Positions 1 to 8,575 of a stretch of DNA of 64,000 bases are shown here, in pieces. Under the pieces are notes generated by a model, which saw only the letters and a list, made by a program, of their open reading frames with translations, was not told the DNA's origin and searched no databases. The position numbers were made by a program, and so were the translations under genes. Source of the stretch: JAJDZL01 sp965221175 (GTDB lineage Bacteria > Pseudomonadota > Gammaproteobacteria > Arenicellales > JAJDZL01); NCBI GenBank assembly GCA_965221175.1, contig OZ244867.1:434001-498000 (forward strand), given 5' to 3'. The stretch's first letter is position 1. Every line of letters begins with the position of its first letter.

Positions 1-219
1 CGACTCTCGGACCGCGTCTTCGAAGTCGACCAGGGAATTGATCGGGATCTCGTTCAGATCTGGTCCGCGCAATGCCAAATCAAGATCGCTGCCGTCATGG
101 CTTCGCTCATTCACACGGCTACCATAGGCCCAGACTTCGACATCGGGTAAGTGCTTACGCAACAGCGTTTCCAGCACCAGACGGTGCTTCGGCAAGAGAT
201 GGAGCCGATTTTCAGCCAT
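1..219 (-). CDS. mntA: MntA-like nucleotidyltransferase antitoxin (partial, runs off window)
   Basis: N-terminal 73 codons of a minimal nucleotidyltransferase; the rest lies beyond the left edge. The signature GS-x10-D-x-D is intact (GSRVNERSHDGSDLD), the nucleotide- and metal-binding core of the MNT family. In HepT/MntA (type VII) toxin-antitoxin pairs this protein AMPylates and silences the HEPN toxin encoded beside it. The start at 219 is preferred over the ATG at 222 because GAGGTG lies seven bases upstream of it. It overlaps the HEPN stop by 8 bp, so the two are translationally coupled. Family assignment is firm; activity cannot be judged from the fragment. Confidence 0.88.
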   Translation of the reverse strand, partial: MAENRLHLLPKHRLVLETLLRKHLPDVEVWAYGSRVNERSHDGSDLDLALRGPDLNEIPINSLVDFEDAVRES

Positions 220-637
220 CATTCGCCACCTCAATCGCGTCGGCCAATGCCTTCGCATCGGCGACGAACGCTGGCAGCAGCCTCAGTGTAGCGTCGGCAA
301 AATTCTCACCATAGTTATGTGCTGTATCGTTTCGATTGTTGCGGTAGTGAAGCCATCGTTCAACTGTTTCCGCTTCGATCAGCCCGTGTTTGGCAGCATT
401 TCGGAAGAGATCCTTGAAAGTCAGACGATCCGCCTGTCGGTTGCTGGAAAAGTATGCTGCAAGGCGTTTTCGCAGCAGTTTGCCGCTCTGCTCAAGAACC
501 AGTTCGAACTCCTTGACGCAGGCTGCCCGGTAAATGCCGTAAAGATCAGCGTCCGCCTCCTTTTGCTTGTCGATCCCGTTTAAGACAATCTCCAAAATCT
601 GGATGCAGCGGCGCAGAAAGGCCGTGTCAATACTCAT
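212..637 (-). CDS. hepT: HepT-like HEPN domain toxin (HI0074 family)
   Basis: 141-residue helical HEPN protein of the HI0074 / nucleotidyltransferase substrate-binding type. Near residues 102-109 it carries R-x4-H-x-Y (RNDTAHNY), the HEPN RNase motif whose Tyr is the AMPylation target in characterised HepT/MntA pairs. Family knowledge makes it an RNase toxin neutralised by the downstream nucleotidyltransferase, with which it overlaps by 8 bp. Its ATG overlaps the stop codon of an hsdM remnant (ATGA), so the pair sits directly behind a broken restriction-modification gene. Activity is inferred from the motif only. Confidence 0.87.
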   Translation of the reverse strand: MSIDTAFLRRCIQILEIVLNGIDKQKEADADLYGIYRAACVKEFELVLEQSGKLLRKRLAAYFSSNRQADRLTFKDLFRNAAKHGLIEAETVERWLHYRNNRNDTAHNYGENFADATLRLLPAFVADAKALADAIEVANDG

Positions 638-879
638 AATTTCCGCTCCATGAATACCATTGCCTTAAGATTGGCGGCAATGGCGGAGTACAGCCGCGCA
701 CCTTCGGTTTGCTGGTCGCGCAGTTGCATGTCCAGCCACTTCATCTTGTCCTCGAATGGTTCATCGTTTTCCTCACATTCCTCGGAACCGACAACGCGCC
801 ATGTGGTCAGCAAGTAATCGCATTTAAGAAATTCACCCGGCGCATTACTTTTAGCAATGACTCTTAGATTAAGCCGAGA
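634..879 (-). pseudogene. C-terminal remnant of type I restriction-modification methylase HsdM
   Basis: An open stretch with no usable start, bounded upstream by an in-frame stop at 880-882. Its translation has the usual HsdM tail: APGEFLKCDYLLTTW, then VGSEECEENDEPFEDKM, then a helix containing ARL and IAANLK. The catalytic and SAM-binding parts are absent, and no hsdS or hsdR is seen. Its TGA overlaps the hepT start. I infer that an R-M locus was deleted and only its last ~80 codons, next to the toxin-antitoxin pair, remain. The family match is from remembered HsdM tails, not a search. Confidence 0.6.
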
Positions 880-1206
880 TTAGAGTATTTTTCCGGTTGC
901 TTAATCTGGTTCAAATGAACGGTCATTCTGAACACTTGTTGCTGTTAACTTGAAAACGGAGTTTGTCACGCATCGTTCAATTTTTCTTTGTACTTTACTA
1001 ATTCGTGTTAAGTCAAGTTTATTGATCCCAATCTCATTAATACTAGAGGACGACCAAGAAATCGTAAATTATACGAATCCTTCAATCAGTAAAATGGCGG
1101 GCAGAACGCAAACTATTTGTAATCAAATTGCTCCTGAATTCAACATAGCCTTTTCTAGTCAAAATATTAAGTTTGTGAAATGCTATTAAGGTTCAAATTT
1201 GATCTG
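880..1206. other. Gene-poor AT-rich gap
   Basis: No recognisable gene. A 79-codon plus-strand frame at 950-1189 resembles no family I know and has no clear ribosome-binding site. This looks like decaying DNA between the HsdM remnant and the binding-protein remnant. Confidence 0.5.
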
Positions 1207-1485
1207 ATGAAAATGATGAAATTGTGGTCATTCAAGTGGATTGTCATAGCTATCTCACCTCTAATAGCCGATGTAGCTTCTGGCTATACAAGTACAAATA
1301 TAATCAATGAGTTTGAATAGGAATATAATGTCGATATAACCGATACTGAGTACAACTCCAACGACGCGGCACTTAACAGAGTCAGGGCGGGCGTCCACGA
1401 TTTCGACATTGTAGTGCCAACTTCCACTCACATGGACATTTGGAATAAAGAGGAGCTGCTGCTGGCGGTGAATCGATTCATATAA
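1207..1485 (+). pseudogene. Decayed PotD/PotF-like polyamine ABC transporter binding protein
   Basis: From ATG 1207 the frame reads a signal-peptide-like start (basic MKMMKLW.., hydrophobic core, ADVASGY), then NIINEFE, an in-frame TAG at 1318-1320, then EYNVDITDTEYNSNDAAL..RVRAGVHDFDIVVPTS..MDIW, ending at TAA 1483-1485. The order FE-EYnVdi-YNSN-A-L-aG-DfDIVVPs is that of the N-terminal lobe of spermidine/putrescine-binding proteins of about 350 residues. The in-frame stop and loss of roughly three quarters of the protein make it a pseudogene. It lies upstream of a 2-oxoglutarate oxygenase and may be the relic of a transporter that served the same substrate. Confidence 0.7.
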
Positions 1486-1800
1486 TTTGGTGTAAAAGTG
1501 TCGGAACAGCGGATATCACTAGATTTTCTAGCTACTCTGGAAGTGATGGCACCCGAAGGACTCCTGAAACACGGCAGACTCATAAAGTCGTGTCAGGGTG
1601 AAGCACAGACAAGGTATAAGTCCATTTGGAGCCAATTGTAAAATTTACAACAGAGGCAGCAGTTGTACTGGAGACGAGCCTGCTTGAATACAGTCAATAT
1701 TTTGGATGGATTTCTAAGTGCTTGTATCTTGGTACTGTCTCTGCCTGTCTCGTTTACCGACATCAAACTTCTATAGTTCAATGAATTTTTCTCCTACGCG
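1486..1800. other. Gap with no recognisable gene
   Basis: Nothing convincing on either strand. It probably contains further decayed sequence of the binding-protein gene and whatever promoter serves the downstream oxygenase. A small palindrome (CTAGATTTTCTAG) lies near 1530-1545. Confidence 0.4.
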
Positions 1801-2604
1801 GTGTCAATTCTGAGCATGAAGCAGCATCTAAACCTAAATCTCTATCCCATTGATCGTCCGGACAGTGTGCCGTACGATGAATTGATTCGACGCTGCCAGC
1901 GTGACATTCGCCGCTTTGGCATGTTTAGTCTTACAGGCTTTGTACGACTCTCATCCATTGAGCAATGTGTTGCTGAATTGAAACCGCTAATTCAGACCAA
2001 TGCGTTTACTCATTGCCGGGAGCATAATATCTATTTTGATGACGAATTTGAAGGTGTGGAATCGGATCATCCGGCACTCAGCAGATTCAAGACAATTAAT
2101 CACACGATATGCGGCGATCAGATTCCATTTAATCTCATCACCCGAATATACGAGTGGCAGCTGCTGATTGATTTTCTAGCGGTAGTAATGGGTAAGCCTC
2201 AGCTCCATACGATGGCAGACCCGCTTGCACGAATTAATGTCATGACATACTATGCGGGAGAAGTTTTGAACTGGCATTTCGATCGCTCCGAATTTACCAC
2301 GACACTGTTGCTGCAATCCCCCAGGTCTGGCGGTCTATTCGAGTATCGAAGCGGGCTCAGAAGCAGTAGCGACCCAAACTATGAAGGCGTTTCCCGTCTG
2401 TTGGGAGGTAAGGATGATCGGGTGGCGACACTGCCGCTCGATCCGGGAACGCTGAACATATTCAAAGGACGCAATACTGCGCATCGAATTACACCAGTAA
2501 AAGGTACCAGGCCTCGCATCATCGCCGTGTTGTCTTACTATGAAAATGCCAATGTGTCATTCAGTGATGCGGAAAGGGTTGGGTTTTTCGGTCGATCCAA
2601 GTGA
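1801..2604 (+). CDS. BesD/HalD-like 2-oxoglutarate/Fe(II) oxygenase with hydroxylase-type HxD triad
   Basis: 267-residue cupin-fold oxygenase. The iron site is visible as H159-x-D161 (LNWHFDRSEF) and H228 (TAHRITPV), with R238 nearby as the likely 2-oxoglutarate anchor. The flanking sequence (RINVMTYYAGE, TLLLQSPRSGGLFEYRSGLR, GTLNIFKGRNTAH) is that of the family often labelled BesD/HalD halogenase. True halogenases have Gly where this has Asp161, which frees a site for chloride, so this protein is predicted to hydroxylate. The substrate is unknown; free amino acids are used by characterised relatives. The start is uncertain: GTG 1801 or ATG 1816, neither with a good ribosome-binding site. 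Confidence 0.75.
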   Translation: MSILSMKQHLNLNLYPIDRPDSVPYDELIRRCQRDIRRFGMFSLTGFVRLSSIEQCVAELKPLIQTNAFTHCREHNIYFDDEFEGVESDHPALSRFKTINHTICGDQIPFNLITRIYEWQLLIDFLAVVMGKPQLHTMADPLARINVMTYYAGEVLNWHFDRSEFTTTLLLQSPRSGGLFEYRSGLRSSSDPNYEGVSRLLGGKDDRVATLPLDPGTLNIFKGRNTAHRITPVKGTRPRIIAVLSYYENANVSFSDAERVGFFGRSK

Positions 2605-2682
2605 AATTTGAGGTTGGCAATTGTCAACGGCTTTCGTGAGATTAGTATGGAAGTGGAGAATACTGATATTTACAAAAATTTA

Positions 2683-2710
2683 ATGACGGAATTGCAGTAT
2701 TGAATATAAT
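2683..2710 (+). promoter_or_regulatory. Candidate promoter of the rpsP operon
   Basis: A perfect -10 hexamer TATAAT at 2705-2710 is preceded by ATGACG at 2683-2688 with a 16-base spacer (4 of 6 matches to TTGACA). It lies 40 bases upstream of rpsP, a sensible place for a ribosomal protein operon promoter. Pattern match only. Confidence 0.45.
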
Positions 2711-2750
2711 TGCACGGTTTAATTGACTATACATTTGGAGTGTTTGACGG

Positions 2751-2993
2751 ATGGTCGTTATTCGACTGGCGCGCGGTGGAGCGAAGAAAAGACCTTTTTA
2801 TTCGATCGTAGTTGCAGATAGGCGGCGTTCGCCTACTGGAAGATTCATCGAGCAGGTTGGCTACTTCAACCCCATTGCGAGCGAAAACGAGGAAAACTTG
2901 AAAATCGATCTGGATCGGGTCGATTACTGGGTATCGCATGGAGCACAACTATCCAGCCGTGTTCGGACGCTCGTAAAATCTGCAAGAATTTAG
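2751..2993 (+). CDS. rpsP: 30S ribosomal protein bS16
   Basis: 80-residue small-subunit protein. The start MVVIRLARGGAKKRPFY, the RRRSPTGRFIEQVGYFNP segment and the DRVDYWVSHGAQ segment are diagnostic for bS16, and the length is normal. GGAG lies about 11 bases upstream of ATG. First gene of rpsP-rimM-trmD-rplS, which couples a small- and a large-subunit protein to a 16S maturation factor and a tRNA methylase. A TATAAT promoter candidate lies just upstream. Confidence 0.97.
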   Translation: MVVIRLARGGAKKRPFYSIVVADRRRSPTGRFIEQVGYFNPIASENEENLKIDLDRVDYWVSHGAQLSSRVRTLVKSARI

Positions 2994-3005
2994 CGAAACA
3001 GTCTA

Positions 3006-3518
3006 GTGCCGGGCGCGAGTGGCAGGAGCGTAGTTGTCGCCCGCGTGTTGGATGCATTCGGGATCAAAGGGCAGGTAAAGCTCAAAGCCTTTACTGAACG
3101 CCCGGAAAATTTGCTCAACTACTCGGATTGGATATTGGAAGTTTCCGGTCAAATCGAGTCTTCTTTTCGGGTTTCTTCCAGCCAGCTTCACGGCAAATTC
3201 ATTATTGCTGTACTTGAGGGCATAGCGACTCGAGACGAAGCTCTAGCATTGAAAGGTGCGGATGTTCGACTTCCCATATCTGCGTTGCCGAGTCTTGATG
3301 CAGGAGAGTACTATTGGTTCGAGTTGATTGGATTGCAGGCAGTTGACGTAAATGGCACAATTTACGGCACAGTTGAAGAGATGATGGAAACCGGTGCAAA
3401 TGACGTTCTAGTGATTCGTGGAGAAACCACGCACCTGATTCCTTACACGCCGAGCGTGATCCGTGAGGTATGTCTGCAAGACGGAAAAATCACTGTAGAT
3501 TGGTTTACAGACTATTGA
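3006..3518 (+). CDS. rimM: 16S rRNA processing protein RimM
   Basis: 170 residues, normal length. The N-terminal RimM beta-barrel (VVVARVLDAFGIKGQVKLKAFTE) is followed by the C-terminal PRC barrel (YYWFELIGLQ, GTVEEMMETGANDVLVIR, IPYTPSVI). It assists late 30S assembly, acting with S19 near the 3' domain of 16S rRNA. GTG start 12 bases after rpsP, within the same operon. Confidence 0.95.
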   Translation: MPGASGRSVVVARVLDAFGIKGQVKLKAFTERPENLLNYSDWILEVSGQIESSFRVSSSQLHGKFIIAVLEGIATRDEALALKGADVRLPISALPSLDAGEYYWFELIGLQAVDVNGTIYGTVEEMMETGANDVLVIRGETTHLIPYTPSVIREVCLQDGKITVDWFTDY

Positions 3519-3545
3519 CTGCAATCGGAGCGAACTGAAACAACT

Positions 3546-4298
3546 ATGCGGATAAGTGTTGTCAGCATTTTCCCGCAGATGTTTGCTGCGATCACCGAAT
3601 ATGGCGTGACTGGTCGAGCGATCAGGAACAGCATAGTTCATGTCGACCCAATTGATTTGCGGGAGTACGGACAAGGGCTGCATAAAGTTTTGGATGACCG
3701 GCCGTTCGGCGGCGGTCCCGGAATGGTGATGCTGGCAGAGCCGATAATTTCGTGCATTTCAAAATTGAGGCGCGGGGAAAGTAAAAATACACCGGTGATA
3801 TACCTGAGTCCACAGGGCCGGCGTTTGCAGCATGAAGATGTCTGCAAGTTGGCTGATTTACCTGAATTGATCCTGTTGTGTGGGCGTTATGAAGGCATTG
3901 ACCAGCGCGCATTGGATATAATCCAGGTTCAGGAATGGTCAATCGGCGATTATGTGTTGTCCGGCGGTGAGTTGGCGGCCATGGTAATGATTGATGCTGT
4001 CGTGCGACAGGTGCCCGGCGTATTGGGGAATGCAGAATCCAGTTCAGAAGATTCTTTTACAAACGGACTGCTGGATTGTATACACTATACGCGCCCGCAG
4101 GTTGTTCAAGGATTGTCGGTTCCTGAAGTCCTGACGTCGGGTAATCATGAACAAATCCGCCAATGGCGAATGAAGCAGTCAATCGGGCGCACTTGGCTGC
4201 ACCGTCCGGATTTGTTTGAGACTTTTGAATTGGATGATGAAAGTAAAAAGGCACTGAAAGAATTTCAGGACGAATATGAAAACTTGGAGAAATCATGA
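3546..4298 (+). CDS. trmD: tRNA (guanine-37-N1) methyltransferase TrmD
   Basis: 250-residue SPOUT methylase that makes m1G37 in tRNAs reading CCN, CUN and CGG, which prevents +1 frameshifting. Visible signatures are the opening MRISVVSIFPQMF, GGGPGMVM, the knot region LILLCGRYEGID and SIGDYVLSGGELAAMV, and the C-terminal PEVLTSGNHEQI. Length is as in E. coli (about 255). Its stop overlaps the rplS start, indicating coupled translation. Confidence 0.97.
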   Translation: MRISVVSIFPQMFAAITEYGVTGRAIRNSIVHVDPIDLREYGQGLHKVLDDRPFGGGPGMVMLAEPIISCISKLRRGESKNTPVIYLSPQGRRLQHEDVCKLADLPELILLCGRYEGIDQRALDIIQVQEWSIGDYVLSGGELAAMVMIDAVVRQVPGVLGNAESSSEDSFTNGLLDCIHYTRPQVVQGLSVPEVLTSGNHEQIRQWRMKQSIGRTWLHRPDLFETFELDDESKKALKEFQDEYENLEKS

Positions 4299-4645
4299 TG
4301 GGAAATTTGATTGACGCAATTGAAGCTGAGCAGATTAGAGATGATCAACCAGATTTTTCTCCAGGTGATACGGTCCGTGTTGTAATTTTAGTAAGAGAAG
4401 GTGAAAGAGAGCGTCAACAGGCGTTTGAAGGGGTCGTCATTGCCAAACGCAATCGAGGACTGAATTCATCCTTTACCGTACGTAAGATTTCATACGGCGA
4501 AGGTGTGGAGCGTGTGTTTCAGACTCACAGTCCCTTGATTCGCAGCGTCGAGGTAAAACGTCGTGGTGCCGTTCGACGTGCGAAACTTTATTATTTACGA
4601 GAACGCACCGGTAAATCTGCACGAATCAAGGAAAAAATCAAATAA
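4295..4645 (+). CDS. rplS: 50S ribosomal protein bL19
   Basis: 116-residue large-subunit protein at the 30S-50S interface. Typical bL19 sequence: FSPGDTVRVVILVREGERER, QAFEGVVIAKRNRGLNSSF, FQTHSPLI and the tail AKLYYLRERTGKSARIKEK. Two adjacent ATGs (4295 and 4298) overlap the trmD stop. An intrinsic terminator follows at 4659-4681, closing the operon. Confidence 0.97.
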   Translation: MMGNLIDAIEAEQIRDDQPDFSPGDTVRVVILVREGERERQQAFEGVVIAKRNRGLNSSFTVRKISYGEGVERVFQTHSPLIRSVEVKRRGAVRRAKLYYLRERTGKSARIKEKIK

Positions 4646-4658
4646 TTCAACCCCAGCA

Positions 4659-4681
4659 CCGCTCGAATTCGGGCGGCTTTT
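4659..4681 (+). terminator. Rho-independent terminator of rpsP-rimM-trmD-rplS
   Basis: CCGCTCGAATTCGGGCGG forms a nearly perfect stem (one T-G wobble) and is followed directly by CTTTT. It lies 14 bases after the rplS stop. Confidence 0.75.
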
Positions 4682-4726
4682 ACGTTCAGCGTTGTACAGT
4701 ACGTTTGAACCAAAATTAGGACGGTA

Positions 4727-6745
4727 ATGAACTTGTATTGCCGCCATCCGCAGATGCGGCTTCAAACGAAGGGAACAACTCGGTTGTTGCGCTATTTTTC
4801 TGACGTTTTTTTTAGTTTCACATCAGGCTGTCTTTGTCTGTCTTTGGTGATTGGCGCATTCGCTGTTTCTCCCGTTGTTGTTGCGCAAGTCACAGAAAGC
4901 GAACAACCTCAATCTGAAGTTGCTGCGGATGAGCAGATGTTACAGTCTGAAATCACTTCTGAGAAGCAGCAGCAAATCGCAGCGAGTACAGAATCAACCG
5001 AAGAAGTTGGTGATACTGACCGCTCTACTCAGGAAGAGGAGAAGCCGGACTTTCCTACGGGAACGTCACTCGAGCAAATTCATTCCCTGATCGAACTAGG
5101 CACGGTTCAACTGGCCTATGCGCTTTTGCAAGATACTCGCCCAGATTACGAGGATTCGGAAGATTGGGTGGACTGGGAAATGCTCTACTACCAACTCGCA
5201 TTACAGACCGAAGACTGGAACGGAATTATTCAAAGAACTGAAGAAATCGCGAATACTGTTCCGTACGAATTCTATGCAGTCATGCAATCTTATGCGGTAA
5301 AGGCTGAGTTTGGTCTTGGACAGTACGAAAATGCCCGAAAACGTCTTCGACGCATGATTTGGGAACTTCCGTACGAACTGGAGCGGATCATTGAGTGGCG
5401 TGAATTGATAGCAGAAAGCTATGTTGCGGACAGTCTTGTGGAAGATGCGGAAATTGCACTGACGTCGTTCAACCGGGATTATCGACCGAGCGGTCCGGAT
5501 TGGGAGCATAGTTACATCCGCATTTTGTTTCTTACCGGATTTAATGAGGAAGCAGCAAAGCGCGTGGCTGTGCTTCAAACTACTGAAGGCAAATTGCTTC
5601 TTCTATTTTCGGAATTTCAGAGTAGGGCACTGGGCTCAATTGAAGTGATTGAATTGGGCTTGAAAATGGAGGAAGAACTGGTAAAACACCCAGTGTTGAG
5701 TGCTGAATTGTGGAGCATAGTCAATATGGCAGCACGCAACTTGAATGATCTGGAGATTCAGATAACAGCGATCGAAAAAGGTTTGTCGGTACCCTACGAC
5801 AGTGAATCTGATCGAGTTCGCTATTCACTGGTGCCTTTGAACACCGAGCAGCAGCTGCTTGCTGCCTATGATGTATATGCACTAAGTGTTGGTAATGATT
5901 TCAATTTGGTTGTGGGCGACGACCAGAGCTGGTATCAGTTGGCTCAGGAGTATGAAATCACTTCGCCGATCACCGCGCGAGCAATCTATTCATTTCTTGC
6001 GGGCAGCGCAACGAACTCGGATATTTACAGTGCGAGCGTAGCAGCATTGGCCAACGAACTCGAATCTGCAGGATTTCTCCGATTGCTTGAGTCGATTTTT
6101 GTTCGTCTAAATCTTCTGGATGTTGCCGAAACAACGCCGAAAATCCAGAGTCTGTTGGCAAGCCGGGCGTTGCATCGCAATGACTACAGGACTGCTCTTC
6201 TCATCATGAATGCCATGGATCAGCCCAAACAGGAGGATCAGTTACAGTCATGGCTGTTGCGAAGAGCGCGAATTGCCATTGTTGTGAAGGAATTTGAGCA
6301 GAGTTTTGAATTGCTGAACCAGCTGATTGACGAGTTACCGCTCAATACAGAACAGAAGACGATTGATCGAATTATGCAGGTCGTCTTTGATTTGCAGGAA
6401 AGCGAACAGCATGAATTTGCAGTTTCGCTGTTTCACAGTCTGTATCGCCATACCAGTGAAATTCAGGCTCGTCGCGAAATTCTGCGTTGGGTAGCCGATT
6501 CTTATTCAGCGCAAGATCGAAGTCAAGATGCGTCTGAACTCTTGATTCACTCTGCAAAAATGGGTGGAAATTGGAATGACAGCTGGGGCAGGTCCGCACG
6601 GCTGAAAGCAGCCGATGAATTGGCAGTAGTCGGATTTTATGATGATGCACGAATCATCTATACCGAGTTGAGGGACGCGACGCTGGATCCTCGAAGCAAG
6701 CATGTGATCAGTAATCGGCTGAGAAATCTGCCTCAATCCAAATAA
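4727..6745 (+). CDS. Exported tetratricopeptide-repeat protein of unknown function
   Basis: 672 residues. The N-terminus has basic residues, then a hydrophobic segment (about 30-52) ending FAVSPVVVAQ-VTES, a likely signal peptide, so the protein should be periplasmic or membrane-anchored. An acidic, Glu/Gln-rich linker (about 55-105) precedes helix-turn-helix repeats of TPR/SEL1-like character through to the C-terminus (for example DWVDWEMLYYQLALQTEDW, RARIAIVVKEFEQSFELLNQLI, ASELLIHSAKMGG). AGGACG lies just before the ATG. It sits between the rplS terminator and xerD with a one-base gap to the latter. No specific family recognised; a cell-envelope scaffold is a guess. Confidence 0.8.
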   Translation: MNLYCRHPQMRLQTKGTTRLLRYFSDVFFSFTSGCLCLSLVIGAFAVSPVVVAQVTESEQPQSEVAADEQMLQSEITSEKQQQIAASTESTEEVGDTDRSTQEEEKPDFPTGTSLEQIHSLIELGTVQLAYALLQDTRPDYEDSEDWVDWEMLYYQLALQTEDWNGIIQRTEEIANTVPYEFYAVMQSYAVKAEFGLGQYENARKRLRRMIWELPYELERIIEWRELIAESYVADSLVEDAEIALTSFNRDYRPSGPDWEHSYIRILFLTGFNEEAAKRVAVLQTTEGKLLLLFSEFQSRALGSIEVIELGLKMEEELVKHPVLSAELWSIVNMAARNLNDLEIQITAIEKGLSVPYDSESDRVRYSLVPLNTEQQLLAAYDVYALSVGNDFNLVVGDDQSWYQLAQEYEITSPITARAIYSFLAGSATNSDIYSASVAALANELESAGFLRLLESIFVRLNLLDVAETTPKIQSLLASRALHRNDYRTALLIMNAMDQPKQEDQLQSWLLRRARIAIVVKEFEQSFELLNQLIDELPLNTEQKTIDRIMQVVFDLQESEQHEFAVSLFHSLYRHTSEIQARREILRWVADSYSAQDRSQDASELLIHSAKMGGNWNDSWGRSARLKAADELAVVGFYDDARIIYTELRDATLDPRSKHVISNRLRNLPQSK

Positions 6746-6758
6746 ATTGCATATCGGC

Positions 6759-7673
6759 ATGTCAGATTTACAAACAGTCGAAATTTCACCCGAAGATGCG
6801 GGTTTGATCGATCAATTCACAGATAATCTATGGTCGGAATCGGGACTGGCAGAAAAGACGCTTGATGCGTATCGGTCAGATCTCAATTCACTGGCGAAGT
6901 GGCAGTATTCCAGTGGCAAGTCTCTGGTTCGAACCGATCGCAGCGATATCATGCGTTTTCTGGCGAGTCGATCCAGTTATAGCGCGCGGTCCATGTCGCG
7001 CCAGTTAAGTGCATTTCGCCGTTTCTACCGTTACTGTGTGACTGAATCGAAAATGGAAAGTTGCCCAACAGATGACATCTCCTCTCCGTTCATCGGTAGA
7101 TCGCTCCCTAAAACGTTGACCGAAAATGAAGTGGAGTGCCTGCTTGAAGCACCGAATACAGATACAGCCATTGGAGTACGGGATCGGTCCATGCTGGAAA
7201 TTCTGTATGGTGCGGGGCTGCGAGTGTCCGAACTTGTCGGTCTTCCGGTGAATGCAGTGAGCCTGGACAATGGCTGGGTACGTCTTACCGGAAAAGGTTC
7301 TCGCGAGAGACTTGTGCCATTGGGCGAGTTTGCAGTGGAGTGGACAAGGATTTATCTTCAGCATCATCGGCCGGAACTTCTGAAGGGCCGGGTAAGTGAT
7401 GATTTATTCGTGACCGCACGCGGAAGAAGAATGACGCGACAGGCTTTCTGGTTGAATATTCGAAAGTATTCTCTCAAGGCAGGAATACAAACTGAAATTA
7501 CGCCGCATTCCTTGCGACATTCATTTGCCACCCATTTACTGAATAATGGTACTGATATCAGAACCATTCAACAGATGCTAGGGCATAGCGATCTGTCAAC
7601 TACTCAGATCTATACGCATATCTCGAAACAACACCTTTCGGATTTGCTTCGGCAGCATCATCCAAGAGGCTAG
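6759..7673 (+). CDS. xerD: Tyrosine site-specific recombinase XerD
   Basis: 304 residues from ATG 6759; a TTG at 6747 is the alternative start. An N-terminal SAM-like DNA-binding domain (LIDQFTDNLWSESGLAEKTLDAYRSDL) is followed by the catalytic domain with all six residues visible: R in GAGLRVSELVGL, K in GKGSRERLVPLG, H-x2-R in HSLRHSFATHLL, H in GHSDLSTTQ and the nucleophile Y in IYTHI. It resolves chromosome dimers with XerC at dif, activated by FtsK, whose gene is at 40.4 kb. XerD rather than XerC is chosen from the wording of the N-terminus and the TQIYTH end. Its last 4 bases overlap the end of cnoX, which converges on it. Confidence 0.92.
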   Translation: MSDLQTVEISPEDAGLIDQFTDNLWSESGLAEKTLDAYRSDLNSLAKWQYSSGKSLVRTDRSDIMRFLASRSSYSARSMSRQLSAFRRFYRYCVTESKMESCPTDDISSPFIGRSLPKTLTENEVECLLEAPNTDTAIGVRDRSMLEILYGAGLRVSELVGLPVNAVSLDNGWVRLTGKGSRERLVPLGEFAVEWTRIYLQHHRPELLKGRVSDDLFVTARGRRMTRQAFWLNIRKYSLKAGIQTEITPHSLRHSFATHLLNNGTDIRTIQQMLGHSDLSTTQIYTHISKQHLSDLLRQHHPRG

Positions 7674-8542
7674 TTCAGGGTGCGTGCAAGGAGGCTTCTG
7701 TATTTTGGAACCAGTTCGTGGTTTTGGCCCAGCATATCAAAAGCTCTGATCAGTCCACGCCTACCGGCATCGTCATCGAAAGAGCGATCCTGTCTGGCGA
7801 TTTCAAGCAGGGTATCTAGGGCGAAAACTGCGTCTCCTTGAACCAGGTTGATTGCAGCGAGTTGATAGTGAGCATGCCAGTTTTTTTCGTCCTGCTGGAT
7901 TTGGTCGCGCAGTTCTTCTTCAGATGGGCTGTTTTCTGCAAGTTCGATGAACTCCAACGCTGCACTGATGGATTTGTACTCAGGATTATTGTGAGCTTCC
8001 TTTACCTTGGCGAGCGTCTCTTTAGAGATTTGAAATTCCTGCTGGCGCAGGTAGAGATTTGCAAGACGAAGAAGAGCAGCGTCTGAATCATCACTTTTTA
8101 ACTGCTCAATGGCTTCGGAAACTCGACCTTGACTGACCAGATTTTGTATTGGATCTTCAGGCGGTTGATTTTGCTGAGCAAAATGTTTCGACAAAAACTG
8201 CTGAATGTTATTTTTGGGTTGTGCTCCCTGAAAGCCGTCTACAACTGCGCCATCTTTGATCAAAAAAACGCTGGGTACGCTACGCACAGAAAACTGCATC
8301 GCCAGCTCCTGTTGTTCGTCAATGTTGATTTTTGCCAGCTGAAATTCACCTGCATATTCGTTTGCAAGTTCTTCAAGGATTGGGGTAAGGGTTTTGCACG
8401 GACCGCACCAAGGTGCCCAAAAATCTACGACAACCGGAACAGTTCTCGATTTTTCGACAACTTGTTCAAAGAAATTTTCGGCATCAACATCGACCATGTT
8501 CGAGGTTGGTGTAGGAATTTCGTCACTGATCAACTGAACCAT
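7670..8542 (-). CDS. cnoX: Thioredoxin-TPR co-chaperone CnoX (YbbN)
   Basis: 290 residues from ATG 8542, chosen over an upstream TTG (8566) because AGAGGT stands six bases before it. An N-terminal thioredoxin fold with WCGPCK at residues 45-50 is followed by TPR-like helices (VSEAIEQLKSDDSDAALLRLANLYL, NWHAHYQLAAINLVQGDAVFALDTLL). Domain order matches CnoX/YbbN, the chaperedoxin that protects substrates from over-oxidation and passes them to chaperones. E. coli CnoX has lost one active-site Cys; here both C46 and C49 are present, so reductase activity is possible. The gene converges with xerD, with overlapping stops. Confidence 0.88.
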   Translation of the reverse strand: MVQLISDEIPTPTSNMVDVDAENFFEQVVEKSRTVPVVVDFWAPWCGPCKTLTPILEELANEYAGEFQLAKINIDEQQELAMQFSVRSVPSVFLIKDGAVVDGFQGAQPKNNIQQFLSKHFAQQNQPPEDPIQNLVSQGRVSEAIEQLKSDDSDAALLRLANLYLRQQEFQISKETLAKVKEAHNNPEYKSISAALEFIELAENSPSEEELRDQIQQDEKNWHAHYQLAAINLVQGDAVFALDTLLEIARQDRSFDDDAGRRGLIRAFDMLGQNHELVPKYRSLLARTLN

Positions 8543-8575
8543 GGATTTACCTCTGTTTGACAACAAAAATTCAAA

